Notes: a model not told the origin generated them from the letters alone. Shown: positions 1 to 9,291, counted from the stretch's first letter. The stretch is DNA of 25,669 bases from JABWBR01 sp036741235 (GCA_036741235.1 DAINSQ010000060.1:1-25669); one strand, 5' to 3'. A program made the numbers and translations.

Positions 1-3000
1 GTAGTCGAAGAACAAACGCAGGCTGAGACGCTTATTCAGCTTATATTCTGCCGAAGGCGACAACGACAGTGCGTAATTGCCTCGCGTGGGTTCGGCCGGG
101 CTATCGTCAAGCTTGTGGGCCAGGGTGACGTCGTCGCGGATCGAGAAATTACACTGGATGTCCAAATCACGTCCCTGTAACTGGCCGCTGCGACCACCCT
201 GCTGGTTCCGGTTTTGGTTCTGATCGGGCTTCTGCTCTTTTTCGTCCTGCTTGGGCTTTTTAGCGCCTTTTTTCTTGCTGCCTGTGAGGAAGGGAATGTC
301 GACATTGCGCAGCAGATAACCAAATCCAATCGTAATTTCCTTGGTCTGCGTTTCTGCCAGAAGGCGGTTCACGGTACTCAGGGCCAGGTTGCGCGACTTC
401 TTGTAGTCAGCGTTAAACGATATACCGTTCTGCAGGGTAGCCTCTACTGCGATAAGCGGAGAGAAGGCCTCCTGGATGACGATCTCGGGAATTTCGAGAC
501 GGGCAAAGAAGTTGCCCGACAAGGTGTCGCGGCTGCCGTTGCTGCGGTTAGCCAGGTAGTCCAAACCGGTGCGATAACTGTTGATGGTCATCGTGCTCTT
601 GTAGGCGTGAGAAATGTTGAAGTTGCTGAAGATGTTTTTAAAAAGTGGTATTTTACTCAGCCCGTTATAAGTAAGTCGCCAGTTGAGCTTCGGCAGGGTT
701 TTGAATAAATCGAGGTTGATACTGCGGGCGTCCTGTTTGGTATAGGCGGCGATAAAGGCCGGTATCATAATGTCCTGCTGGTTTTTGCCATAACCATCCG
801 TATACCCCAACTGACCGAGGTTGGGATCGGTGTGAAGCCCTGTGCCCAGCCGCTGCGACAGGATAAGCTGGTTGGCCTCGAAGGTGCGGAACAAATCGAT
901 GATTTCTTGCCGGCTATCCTGGAACAAGGTCTGCAATGCCGAATAGGTCACGGTCATCGAGCCCATCTGGGTAGGCACAGCGTGCGCATAATCGACGATG
1001 CCGTTGCTGGTGGTGTCTTTGAAAGTCTCCGTGTGATTTTCGGTGTAGGTTTTATTGGCTTCGATTTCCACCCGGAAATCGCGGAAAGGCTCCAGGGTAA
1101 GGCGACCGTCATAGGTCTGGGAGTAATCCTGTACAACATCCTGGTTGAGATACAAACTGGTGGTCAGCCAGTTGCGGTTTCTGTAGAGCCAGTCGCGGTC
1201 TTCCTGGTAGTAATCGGGTTCGCGCAGGGTGCGGATGGTGGGTTGCATACCCGCCACAAAATCCCATCCCGGAGCGCCGAAGCCCGATTCCATGCCCAGG
1301 ATATTGGAGCGGGGCATAAAGCCGGGCACGACGGTGCGGAATTGTTCGGTATAAGTGACCCTGGCTTTTCGCAATAGCAATAAAGGCCGGATAAGGATGC
1401 GTTCTGCCACGCTGGGTTCCGTATCCTTTTTCTTGGCTGTTTTTTTGTCTTTACTGTCCTTATCGCCGCCGGCATCGATTTCCTGCCCTTTGTCGTCCGA
1501 CTTGGCGCCAGGTTTTTCTTTGCCTTTGCCCTTGGGCGCGGCCCCCCTGTTGATTTTTTTAAGATACCCAATTTGGTCGTACAGTTTGTCGAAACTCAAA
1601 TCGGCGTTGATAGAGCGGGTTTGCCGGTTCTGGATGACATTACCGAGGCTATCGACGTTGAGGGCGGCAGCGTTCCATGCATAACCGGCCTGATATTGCG
1701 CCCTGATCTGGATCCAGTCCATAAACGGCAATAAACGCAACGGCAGGTTGTAGCTGATATTGATATCGTGTTTGTACAATTTCGGGCGACCCAGATCGCG
1801 GATGTTGTTCCAGATGCTATCGCGGCGGAATTTGCGGATATCGCCAATATTCGGGTCTTCGAGCATGGCCACTTCGTCGGGTTCGTCGATAACCGCGTTG
1901 TTATTGGCGTTGAAACTGACTTTAAGCGAGCGGGTGAGGTCCCACTGCAAGGTATAATCGCGATCCCAGGTAAAACGCTTGTTAAAGAAGGTATTGAACC
2001 TTTCGTCGACGCCGGCAAAGCGATAACGCGTAGTAGTGAAACTTCTATCCATTAATGTGCTGAAGGTCAGCGTATTGGGCAGAGGGTTCAGATTGAGTTC
2101 TTTAATGAGTTTGAGGTACTTGTCGTCTTTGATCACTTTTTTAAACGGCTCGATATACTTGGCCGGCCGGGTATAGGTATAATTAATCCCTCCGGTATAG
2201 CGTTTCTGCCGGTCAAATTCGATAATAGCGTCGCGTCGGTCGGTTTCGGTATAGCCGTAGCTGGCGCTAAAGTTTTCGATATCCCAGGGTTTTGGCGCGC
2301 TGGGCTTGCCTCCGCCGCCTGCGCCGCCACCACCGCCTCCGCCGCCGCCGGTACCGGTACCGCCGCCGCCGCCGCCGCGCTCCTTGCGCACGTTGGTGAA
2401 GTTAAAGGTGGTGATATTGGTTACCTCTTGCGCCTGAACCCGCAAGGAATCGCGTTCCTGCGGAGAATCAGCGGCTTTGAGTTTATCGCGGAGAATCACG
2501 TCAAGGTCGTAGGGGTCGAATTCGGGGGTACGGGTGGTATTAGACCTTTGCGCGTAGAATGGAATTTTGATATTCCACTTTTCCGGCAGGAATTTATTCA
2601 ATTCGACATTGGCGGCCAGGTCGTAGCCGGTTACGCTTTCACGGCTGCGTTCGTGCACGCGGTCGTCGAGGGCGCCGAAGCCTATGGAGTTAAAATTGCC
2701 CGCCAGGGTAACGTTGCCCAGATCGGCCAATTGCATATCAACACGGGCAATAGCCGCTACGCCGCCGCGCTCGTCGAGGCCGGAGAGGCGTAATTCGTTG
2801 GCCCAAACTTCTGCCCGGTAGGAGGCGCCGTCGCCGGTATACGGATTTCGCACGCCGATCATGGCCACTTTTACGTAACCGAGGTTGGGATTTCCTTTTA
2901 CTTTGATGACATGCGACAACGCAGGATTGGAGGGATCCAGCACCCGCACGTATTCCGCGGTGGCGCTGCCGCCTGTTTGGTTGCGCTCTTCCTTGAGCTG

Positions 3001-6000
3001 GCGCAGCAGCTTGAGTTGGAAGTTAAATTCGTTTTCAACGCGCCATACTTCCTGCTTGTAGCGGGGGTCGCTGGGAGGCAGGCCGGTGACGGCGTCGGGG
3101 TTTGACATCGTAAGCGGAATCTCGTATTCGTAGTAGTTGTTCTGGAAGTCGCTGCCCAGGCGCATAAACACGCGCAGGCCGCCGTCGGGCACGTCGCGGT
3201 CGGGGGCTTCAGCGTGGACAAACATCTGGAGTTTGTCATAAACGCGCATGTCGGCTTCTGTGATTTTGAATACCGCGCGCGCGTCGCCGTCGCAAAGGCC
3301 GTTGAGGCGCAACGAAAGCGATTGTTCGTTTTGCAGCGCCTGGAAGACGCCCAGCGAGCGCTCGCGCTGAATGCCCTGCGGCAGAGTATAATTAAAAGGC
3401 AGGCGACTGCTGTTTTCTTCGATGTTGACGGCGTCGATTTCAAAGTTGGTTTCCACGCCGTTGCAGTTGTCGGGCACGCCGTTGATATCACGGCCTGTGA
3501 GGTCCTGGGTGTATCGACGCCACTGGTTGCGCACCAGCTCGAGTCGGGCAAAGCGGAGGTAAGTTTCCGTTTTGAAGCCCCGCATGTACATACGCATGAA
3601 AAGGATGGAGCGGAAGTCGAGAATACCGCCCACGCTCTTTTTATTAGGCGTATTGAGCGGAATACGGAATCGATACCAGATACGGCCGTTGCCGGCTTCG
3701 ATGCGGTCGGTGATGAAGGGTGTGCGGCTGCGGTCTACCTCCCGGCGGTTGAAGGGGTCGACGTACAACGGAATTTCGTATTGGAAATAAGATTCCGATT
3801 CGTTGAGCGAGAAGTCCTGGTTGAGGTCTTCCATATCGGGTGTGTTGGTACCCGACTGGCGCTCCAGGTTGCCGGTATTAGATTGCGAGTTGCCCTGGGG
3901 GTTGTTGAAGTCGCGGTAACGCTGCTTAATGCCGTCAGCGGAGCCGAAACTGCTGTGGCGGTAATAGCGGAAGTTGTCGTTGGCTGGGTCTGTTGCTACT
4001 TTATCGCCCACCTGAGGGTTAATAGCCCTGATAGCATTGACCCAACTCCCGAATTTTCGTCGCTCGCCTTCGTCGTTGAGGCCGTCGAGGCCTACATCCT
4101 GAACTTCGCGGGTGCCGGGCGAGTTGTCAAATGCGCGGGTATAGGGCACGCGGCGGGGCACCACCGACCACAGGGTGCTGTCTACCTCGCGATCGGGGTT
4201 AATATCGCTGGGCAATCCGTGTTCAAAAAACTGGCGCGAGTCTTTGAGAATATCCTCCGAAACGTTACCCAGGTTGAGGTACAGCGTCCCCTGTTTGTCT
4301 TCGGCGTCGGGCGCCGGATTGAAGGCGTTGGTTGTATCGAGGAAGGGGCTGAGCATCCAGAATTCCACGAATTCGATGTTGGCCGACTGGAAGTCGTTGG
4401 TAGTCATGGCGCGCATGATACCGCCCCAGCGGGTTTCGGGGTCGCGCAGCACCAGCGAGTCGCCGTTGACGGAGACTCCCCGGCTGAGCCCGGCATAGCC
4501 GTTGGGCGTATCGAAGTTGTAGGGGCCGCGTTCGTTGGGGAAAAACACCATGTCAAACGGCTGAATATTGGGCGATAGCTGGTCGGGAGTCAATTGCAGG
4601 TTGGGGAATACCTCCTGTTGGGGTACCAGGCTGGTGTAGGGGTTATTGTCGTCGTTGGGGCCGCGGGCGCTGGGGTCGATGCGGTACCAGTTGATACGGG
4701 CCCGGTTGGCGCCGGAGGACAGGTTATTGGCCCGGGATTCCGGGAACAGCGGGTTGTTGTTCTGGTCGTCGTTTTGGGGTACGCTGGCCAGCACCCACTG
4801 GTTGGCGGGCACGCGCAAGTCGATACTGTTGGTACTGCCCTCGAAGTCGTCTACATAAACTACGCCGCCTTTGTCTTTATTGCTTTGGTTAATAGCGCGT
4901 GCGTGGCCGGGGTCGAGATAAGCGGCTTCGGCGCTCACGCTGATTGTTGAGGGTTGTTTGGTAGAATAAAAAGGCAGCTTGTCTACCAATTTCGTCAAAA
5001 ACTGAGATTCCTTGCTAAAATTGATATCGCCGCCAAAAATGCGGTTATTGATGGGGTCTTCGCCCATATTTACCTTGGGCGTAAAGGGCCGCTCGAACAA
5101 TTGCAGGAACGTAGCGCCCACGCTGAAATTTTTACTCACCTCATAATCGGCGCGTATACCGAACATCGTTTTCTGCTGGAATCCGAAAAGCGTATTGTCT
5201 TCAAAAGACACATTGATAGGCACGCCCGAGGCCAGAACGGCGTCGTTGAGAATGCGCAGGCGGCCCGTGCTGTAATCGACTTCATAATCGCGGCCCTCCT
5301 GGAGCATCTGCCCGCCGGCGGTTACGCGCACCGACCCGGGAGGAATATTGAAAGCGCCCAGCGATATTTCAGAAGAGACGCTCGATTTATAACTACCTCG
5401 TATTGAGAATCGGTTTTTCTCCGGGAATTCACGCGCCAGGAAGATCGTTTTCGAATACAATTCGGGGTAAGTAAACGTATCGCGCAGTGCGGGGTCTGTA
5501 ATTTGATTGCCGATAGCCGAGCCGAAGGGTTCGAGCACGGGAAAATAGATACGCCCGTTCACGGGGTTGATCGTCACACCCGGCACGAAGTCAAAAACGC
5601 CGTCGGGCTGGGGGTCGCCCTGGGTATTGAGGCGGTCGAGGTTAAACACCCGGATAAGGGGAACGCCCTCGAGGTTGCCCTTGGGCAGAAAGCGCTTCAC
5701 GCCCTTGCCTGGGTCTTCATAAAAGATATCGAGGCGAAAATCCTGGGGGTTCACCTGGTAAGCGCCAATAGAATAGACGTTTTTCATCATCAGGTCCCAG
5801 GTGGGTACGTCGGTGCGCTGGGTCATACTCTTAAGCAGCTTCACAAACAACACCTGCGAGATCTGGCGCGAGGTGTCGGTACTTACGTCGCCTGTGTTGA
5901 CCGACAATTCGCCCACTTTGTAGATTTTGCCGTTGTATTTGTACTGATAGCCGACGGCGAGCACCTGGTCGGGTTGTACGTTGATATTCACCGAAATAAA

Positions 6001-7377
6001 GCCCAATTCGGGGTGAACGGTATATTCCGTAGATTTCAGTTTGCGGGCGCGCACCTTTTCAAAGTCGCGCGATTGCACCAAACCAAATTGCTGAGACTGG
6101 AGTACGGCCACCGACTGGTCGATATCGCGGATATCGGGTTGAGCGATAATTTTGGCGTAAAGGTCGTTGGCGTAGTTTTCGGGCAAGGGTTTGCCGCCGC
6201 CGATTTCGCGGAACCGGGGAGGGTCGTAGGTATTAACGGCGTTGGGGTTGACGATACGCTGGGGCTCACCGAGGTCGGCAAGCGCTACGATATCGCGCAC
6301 GTCCTGCACCTCGTTGCGGTCGTTGGTGATCCATACTTCGAGGTTTTCGAGTTGGAAAAGCGTATTGATCTGGGGCAGGTTGCGCAGTGCGCTTTCGTAC
6401 GATTCGCGGTTATAGTGGCTGAGGAAGAAGTGGCGGTTTTCGTCGTATTCGTCAGATTTGACTTCAAATTTCTGCAACTGGCTGCCACCCTGAATTTGAA
6501 TATTTTCGCGCTGCGATTGTTGCTGCGACACGATGGTGGTCAGGCGCAAGTGGCCGAATTGCAACTCTGTTTTGAGGCCGAACAGGCTTTGAGCGCCCTG
6601 GATAAGCGTACCGCGCAGGGGCAGGCTTACGTTACCCGCTTCAATTTTTTTAATAATATCGTCCTCGCTAAAAAGATCGCTATTGTAGTTGAGTTTGATC
6701 TGGTTGTCAAAATTAAACGTCGCGTTATTATTGTAATTGGTAGTCAGCGTAAGCTTTTCGCCAATTTTACCGGTCACGTTCATTTGAATATTCATATCGA
6801 AATCGAACACCGTTTGCCGGCGCTGCCGTTCGGTAAGAATGGGGTTGTCGAGTCGCTGGTGGTCGACGCCGAAGGTGAGGTCGATACCGCCCTGTGGCCG
6901 GATATCGACGGTAGTGCCGCCGAAGAGCCTGTCGATGAGGCTGCTTTTCACATCAAATTTGGCCAGCGGGTCGAGGGAGCTCACGCCGGAGCCCCGGTTA
7001 ACTCCGGCGAGCTGGTCAAAATACGCATCTTCCTCTTGTTTTTTACGCCAGGCGAGGTATTCGTCGAAGGTCATGTATGTCGGCGGCCGGAAATAATCGT
7101 CGCCGATTTTTTCCGTAATGATATACTGACCCGTTTCCGGGTCGAAGTCGACGTTTTGCTCCACTATCTTCGGGTCTTTCAGGTCGAAAGGGTTCTGATT
7201 GGCTTCATTGATAAAATCGCCCTGGCGATCCTGGATGGGAGGCAACGTATCCTGAACGGCATGAATATAGCCGGCTGCAAAAGGATCATCGTGAAGAGCG
7301 GGAAAAGCGCTTTTTGCGCTAACGGCGCTCCACATCACACATGCAAACAACGTAAAGGGTAATAAAAATCTCATCAT
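1..7377 (-). CDS. sprA: SprA, T9SS outer-membrane translocon (3' end cut by window)
   Basis: This is the giant outer-membrane barrel through which type IX secretion (T9SS) clients, including gliding adhesins, leave the cell. The frame stays open for 2,459 codons from the ATG at 7375-7377 to base 1. Family members run to about 2,300-2,500 residues, so I infer only a few dozen C-terminal residues are missing. An N-terminal signal peptide (MMRFLLPFTLFACVMWSAVSA) is followed by SprA-typical text: TFDEYLAWRKKQE near residue 105, VTGKIGEKLTLTTNYNN near 195, DDFEGSTNSIDLR near 840, and many beta-strand-like repeats. A second ATG follows the first directly; GTAGGAG just upstream supports this start. 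Low-complexity inserts lie at about residues 1668-1690 (glycine), 1940-1990 (Lys/Asp) and 2362-2398 (Lys/Gln/Asn). It lies downstream of ruvA, as in flavobacteria. Long plus-strand open frames here are shadows. Identity is very confident. Confidence 0.96.
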   Translation of the reverse strand, partial: MMRFLLPFTLFACVMWSAVSAKSAFPALHDDPFAAGYIHAVQDTLPPIQDRQGDFINEANQNPFDLKDPKIVEQNVDFDPETGQYIITEKIGDDYFRPPTYMTFDEYLAWRKKQEEDAYFDQLAGVNRGSGVSSLDPLAKFDVKSSLIDRLFGGTTVDIRPQGGIDLTFGVDHQRLDNPILTERQRRQTVFDFDMNIQMNVTGKIGEKLTLTTNYNNNATFNFDNQIKLNYNSDLFSEDDIIKKIEAGNVSLPLRGTLIQGAQSLFGLKTELQFGHLRLTTIVSQQQSQRENIQIQGGSQLQKFEVKSDEYDENRHFFLSHYNRESYESALRNLPQINTLFQLENLEVWITNDRNEVQDVRDIVALADLGEPQRIVNPNAVNTYDPPRFREIGGGKPLPENYANDLYAKIIAQPDIRDIDQSVAVLQSQQFGLVQSRDFEKVRARKLKSTEYTVHPELGFISVNINVQPDQVLAVGYQYKYNGKIYKVGELSVNTGDVSTDTSRQISQVLFVKLLKSMTQRTDVPTWDLMMKNVYSIGAYQVNPQDFRLDIFYEDPGKGVKRFLPKGNLEGVPLIRVFNLDRLNTQGDPQPDGVFDFVPGVTINPVNGRIYFPVLEPFGSAIGNQITDPALRDTFTYPELYSKTIFLAREFPEKNRFSIRGSYKSSVSSEISLGAFNIPPGSVRVTAGGQMLQEGRDYEVDYSTGRLRILNDAVLASGVPINVSFEDNTLFGFQQKTMFGIRADYEVSKNFSVGATFLQLFERPFTPKVNMGEDPINNRIFGGDINFSKESQFLTKLVDKLPFYSTKQPSTISVSAEAAYLDPGHARAINQSNKDKGGVVYVDDFEGSTNSIDLRVPANQWVLASVPQNDDQNNNPLFPESRANNLSSGANRARINWYRIDPSARGPNDDNNPYTSLVPQQEVFPNLQLTPDQLSPNIQPFDMVFFPNERGPYNFDTPNGYAGLSRGVSVNGDSLVLRDPETRWGGIMRAMTTNDFQSANIEFVEFWMLSPFLDTTNAFNPAPDAEDKQGTLYLNLGNVSEDILKDSRQFFEHGLPSDINPDREVDSTLWSVVPRRVPYTRAFDNSPGTREVQDVGLDGLNDEGERRKFGSWVNAIRAINPQVGDKVATDPANDNFRYYRHSSFGSADGIKQRYRDFNNPQGNSQSNTGNLERQSGTNTPDMEDLNQDFSLNESESYFQYEIPLYVDPFNRREVDRSRTPFITDRIEAGNGRIWYRFRIPLNTPNKKSVGGILDFRSILFMRMYMRGFKTETYLRFARLELVRNQWRRYTQDLTGRDINGVPDNCNGVETNFEIDAVNIEENSSRLPFNYTLPQGIQRERSLGVFQALQNEQSLSLRLNGLCDGDARAVFKITEADMRVYDKLQMFVHAEAPDRDVPDGGLRVFMRLGSDFQNNYYEYEIPLTMSNPDAVTGLPPSDPRYKQEVWRVENEFNFQLKLLRQLKEERNQTGGSATAEYVRVLDPSNPALSHVIKVKGNPNLGYVKVAMIGVRNPYTGDGASYRAEVWANELRLSGLDERGGVAAIARVDMQLADLGNVTLAGNFNSIGFGALDDRVHERSRESVTGYDLAANVELNKFLPEKWNIKIPFYAQRSNTTRTPEFDPYDLDVILRDKLKAADSPQERDSLRVQAQEVTNITTFNFTNVRKERGGGGGGTGTGGGGGGGGGAGGGGKPSAPKPWDIENFSASYGYTETDRRDAIIEFDRQKRYTGGINYTYTRPAKYIEPFKKVIKDDKYLKLIKELNLNPLPNTLTFSTLMDRSFTTTRYRFAGVDERFNTFFNKRFTWDRDYTLQWDLTRSLKVSFNANNNAVIDEPDEVAMLEDPNIGDIRKFRRDSIWNNIRDLGRPKLYKHDINISYNLPLRLLPFMDWIQIRAQYQAGYAWNAAALNVDSLGNVIQNRQTRSINADLSFDKLYDQIGYLKKINRGAAPKGKGKEKPGAKSDDKGQEIDAGGDKDSKDKKTAKKKDTEPSVAERILIRPLLLLRKARVTYTEQFRTVVPGFMPRSNILGMESGFGAPGWDFVAGMQPTIRTLREPDYYQEDRDWLYRNRNWLTTSLYLNQDVVQDYSQTYDGRLTLEPFRDFRVEIEANKTYTENHTETFKDTTSNGIVDYAHAVPTQMGSMTVTYSALQTLFQDSRQEIIDLFRTFEANQLILSQRLGTGLHTDPNLGQLGYTDGYGKNQQDIMIPAFIAAYTKQDARSINLDLFKTLPKLNWRLTYNGLSKIPLFKNIFSNFNISHAYKSTMTINSYRTGLDYLANRSNGSRDTLSGNFFARLEIPEIVIQEAFSPLIAVEATLQNGISFNADYKKSRNLALSTVNRLLAETQTKEITIGFGYLLRNVDIPFLTGSKKKGAKKPKQDEKEQKPDQNQNRNQQGGRSGQLQGRDLDIQCNFSIRDDVTLAHKLDDSPAEPTRGNYALSLSPSAEYKLNKRLSLRLFFDY

Positions 7378-7689
7378 AACTCCTACATGGGATTCTGGAA
7401 CTGCGCCCCGGAGGGCTGGTATCCATGAAAAAAAGAAATTCTGCGAACTGCTTTGCGTTAATTACTGTTTTAAACGATAGTTGGCTTCTCATTTTGCCGG
7501 GCGGCGTAATTTTAACGTATCCCGACAATATATCATTTGTTCGCTTGTTGCCAAAGACAGGGCCGATGGCCAAACGCTGCGAAGGCCTGCGCACTGAAGT
7601 TCATTAAAAAGTATTGCGGATCACCCGCCAATATACGCGCCGGAGTCAAACCGGCGGTATGATCAATAGGGATGATCCGCAATGTGTTC
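7378..7689 (-). other. 312-base ruvA-sprA intergenic region
   Basis: No convincing gene lies in this gap; short open frames that cross it overlap ruvA or sprA and look like nothing known. The half next to ruvA holds a nested inverted repeat (7613-7683). The half next to sprA is an A+T-richer leader ending in a GTAGGAG ribosome-binding site. I found no clear TAnnTTTG-type promoter in the sprA direction; the nearest is a 7/8 match at 7552-7559 without a matching -33 element. sprA may therefore be read from the lgt-ruvA transcript or from a promoter I cannot recognise. Confidence 0.5.
7613..7683. repeat. Nested inverted repeat after ruvA
   Basis: An 11-bp perfect outer arm pair (ATTGCGGATCA at 7613-7623, TGATCCGCAAT at 7673-7683) encloses a second hairpin with 6-bp arms CGCCGG/CCGGCG (7638-7643 and 7651-7656) and a 7-base loop. 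It begins 6 bases after the ruvA stop codon. It has no U-run, so it is not a classical intrinsic terminator. It could be an mRNA-end stabiliser, an attenuator ahead of sprA, or a small palindromic repeat element. Confidence 0.6.
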
Positions 7690-8283
7690 TCAGGACGACA
7701 ATTGTTTGAGCGCCAGCTTGATAAGTTCTTCGACGGAACGTATCCCCGGCTGTTCCCTGAGAATTTGATTGAGCGCCTTTTGCACCGGAATACGGGCAAA
7801 ACCCAAAGCTACCAATGCTGATAACGCCTCTTCTCTGATTGTATTGTCTTGCGCCGAGAATACGGGCGACAATTCCCCGCCTTCTTTGACGATTTTGTCT
7901 TTCAAATCCAAAATAATGCGCTTGGCAGTTTTTGGGCCGATGCCTTTGGCATTGCGGAATGCCTGTTCGTTTTCACCCACAATCGCCGCCTTGATTTCAT
8001 CGGTAGAGAGCGCTGATAGCAAAATCTGCGCCGTAGAAGGCCCAACGCCGGATACCGATAGCAGTTGCACAAAAAGCGTGCGCTCAGCATCATCGGCAAA
8101 TCCAAAGAGCGTATGGCTGTCTTCTTTGATGTGAAGGTGAGTGAGCAACTTGACCTGCTCATGCGACTCGATGCGCGCGTATGTTTGCAGACTTATATTG
8201 ATGTGATAGCCTATTCCTCCCGTTTCAACAATCACATAAGCCGGGTTTTTATATGTAATGAGCCCTTTGATATAAGCGATCAT
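7690..8283 (-). CDS. ruvA: Holliday junction branch migration protein RuvA
   Basis: RuvA binds four-way Holliday junctions as a tetramer and loads the RuvB helicase motor during recombinational repair. The 197-residue product has the usual length and layout. An N-terminal OB-fold covers residues 1-63 and opens with MIAYIKGLITYKNPAYVIVE. Two helix-hairpin-helix motifs follow: SVSGVGPSTAQILLSAL near 75-95 and AKGIGPKTAKRIILDLKDK near 110-130. A C-terminal three-helix domain that contacts RuvB covers about 148-197 (EEALSALVALGFARIPVQKA). The ATG at 8281-8283 overlaps the lgt stop as ATGA, which points to translational coupling with lgt. sprA follows on the same strand after 312 bases. ruvC and ruvB are not in the window. 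All domains appear intact. Confidence 0.97.
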   Translation of the reverse strand: MIAYIKGLITYKNPAYVIVETGGIGYHINISLQTYARIESHEQVKLLTHLHIKEDSHTLFGFADDAERTLFVQLLSVSGVGPSTAQILLSALSTDEIKAAIVGENEQAFRNAKGIGPKTAKRIILDLKDKIVKEGGELSPVFSAQDNTIREEALSALVALGFARIPVQKALNQILREQPGIRSVEELIKLALKQLSS

Positions 8284-9095
8284 GCAGGTCGGTTCTCGGT
8301 TATGGGTTGTCGGTTGCGGAACATGAAGTAGAGTCCTATTGCAACAAAGGGGATACTAAGCAACTGGCCGGTGCTGAAAGCGCCGCCGAAATACTGTTCC
8401 AGACCGCCCTGGCTGTCTTTGAAATATTCCATGAAAAACCGGAACCCCCAGATGAGCACCATAAACAACCCGAAGATGTACCCCAACTTATGACGTTTAC
8501 CCGTTTTCCAGTAGACGTAGTAAAGAATAAAAAAGGAAAGTAAATATGTAGCCGATTCGTAAAGCTGCACGGGGTGCCGCGGCGTTTCGTCAACACTTGT
8601 AAATACGAAAGCCCAGGGCACGTCGGTGGCGCGGCCCAGTATTTCGGAGTTCATCAGGTTGCCAAGCCGGATAAAGCAGCCGGCGAGCGCAGTAGGCACC
8701 ACCACTTTATCTAAAATCCAAAGTAATGGCCGCCTGGAAGTATACCGGGAGAAAATCCACAAAGCAACGATAATTCCAATGGCGCCGCCGTGGCTGGCCA
8801 GGCCGCCCTCCCACACCATAGGAATTTCCCCCAGGTGCTTCGAGTAATAATCCCAATCGTAAAAAAATACATGACCCAGCCTTGCCCCTACTACTGCGCC
8901 GACTACCATGTAGATAAAAATCTTGTCGAGCCATATTTCGGGTTCATTCTCCGCCTTGAACATGTTTCGCACAATGTACAAGCCCGCCAGGAAACCGGCG
9001 GCAAACAGCAGCCCATACCACCGCAAAGTGAGTGGTCCAAGGTGGACTATCTCGGGCGAGGCGCTCCAGGTGATATATGCGAATAACGACGTCAT
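8280..9095 (-). CDS. lgt: Prolipoprotein diacylglyceryl transferase Lgt
   Basis: Lgt is an inner-membrane enzyme that moves diacylglyceryl from phosphatidylglycerol to the lipobox cysteine of prolipoproteins, the first step of lipoprotein maturation. The 271-residue product has about seven hydrophobic segments. Family signatures are visible: RWYG near residue 25, SHGGAIG with H102 (equivalent to E. coli H103), the Lgt box around R143 (FIRLGNLMNSEILGR), RHPVQLYE near 173-180, and GFRFFMEYFKD near 217-227 with the conserved Arg. The C-terminal STGQLLSIP is also typical. It overlaps ruvA by ATGA. A small membrane-peptide gene ends 31 bases upstream on the same strand, so all may share a transcript. 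The length is normal and no key residue is missing. Confidence 0.97.
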   Translation of the reverse strand: MTSLFAYITWSASPEIVHLGPLTLRWYGLLFAAGFLAGLYIVRNMFKAENEPEIWLDKIFIYMVVGAVVGARLGHVFFYDWDYYSKHLGEIPMVWEGGLASHGGAIGIIVALWIFSRYTSRRPLLWILDKVVVPTALAGCFIRLGNLMNSEILGRATDVPWAFVFTSVDETPRHPVQLYESATYLLSFFILYYVYWKTGKRHKLGYIFGLFMVLIWGFRFFMEYFKDSQGGLEQYFGGAFSTGQLLSIPFVAIGLYFMFRNRQPITENRPA

Positions 9096-9126
9096 GATGT
9101 CGGATTATAGCGCCGGGGGCGCCTGC

Positions 9127-9252
9127 TTAGTTGCCGAGGAACTTGAAGTTGTAGTTGTAAACAGCTACCACCAGAATCACGAACAACAAAAGAAACAGAA
9201 AAAAATACAACATGCAGTATCCTTTCTTTCCTACGTTATCGATGCTAGACAT
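9127..9252 (-). CDS. Small single-span membrane protein, 41 aa
   Basis: A 41-codon reading frame starts at the ATG at 9250-9252 and stops with TAA at 9127-9129. The product has a short charged N-terminus (MSSIDNVGKKG), then one strongly hydrophobic helix at about residues 14-31, then a Tyr/Asn/Phe-rich tail ending FKFLGN. I do not recognise the family. Support comes from the clean membrane-helix pattern, its position in an otherwise empty gap, the same orientation as lgt 31 bases downstream, and a Bacteroidota-like -7 element about 40 bases upstream. No Shine-Dalgarno is visible, which is common in the phylum. A single membrane anchor or a membrane-complex subunit is possible, but nothing in the sequence fixes a function. 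Confidence 0.5.
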   Translation of the reverse strand: MSSIDNVGKKGYCMLYFFLFLLLFVILVVAVYNYNFKFLGN

Positions 9253-9291
9253 GGCGTTTGATTATTTTTTTTATCAAAAATTTTGCCGTTG

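Noticed and set aside
3214..4578. Plus-strand open frame of 454 codons
   Set aside because: It is a shadow of sprA in the opposite strand; the SprA frame is continuous and matches the family.
5503..7362. Long plus-strand open frame (619 codons) opposite sprA
   Set aside because: It is antisense to the conserved SprA reading frame; the translation shows no domain and mirrors its codon bias.
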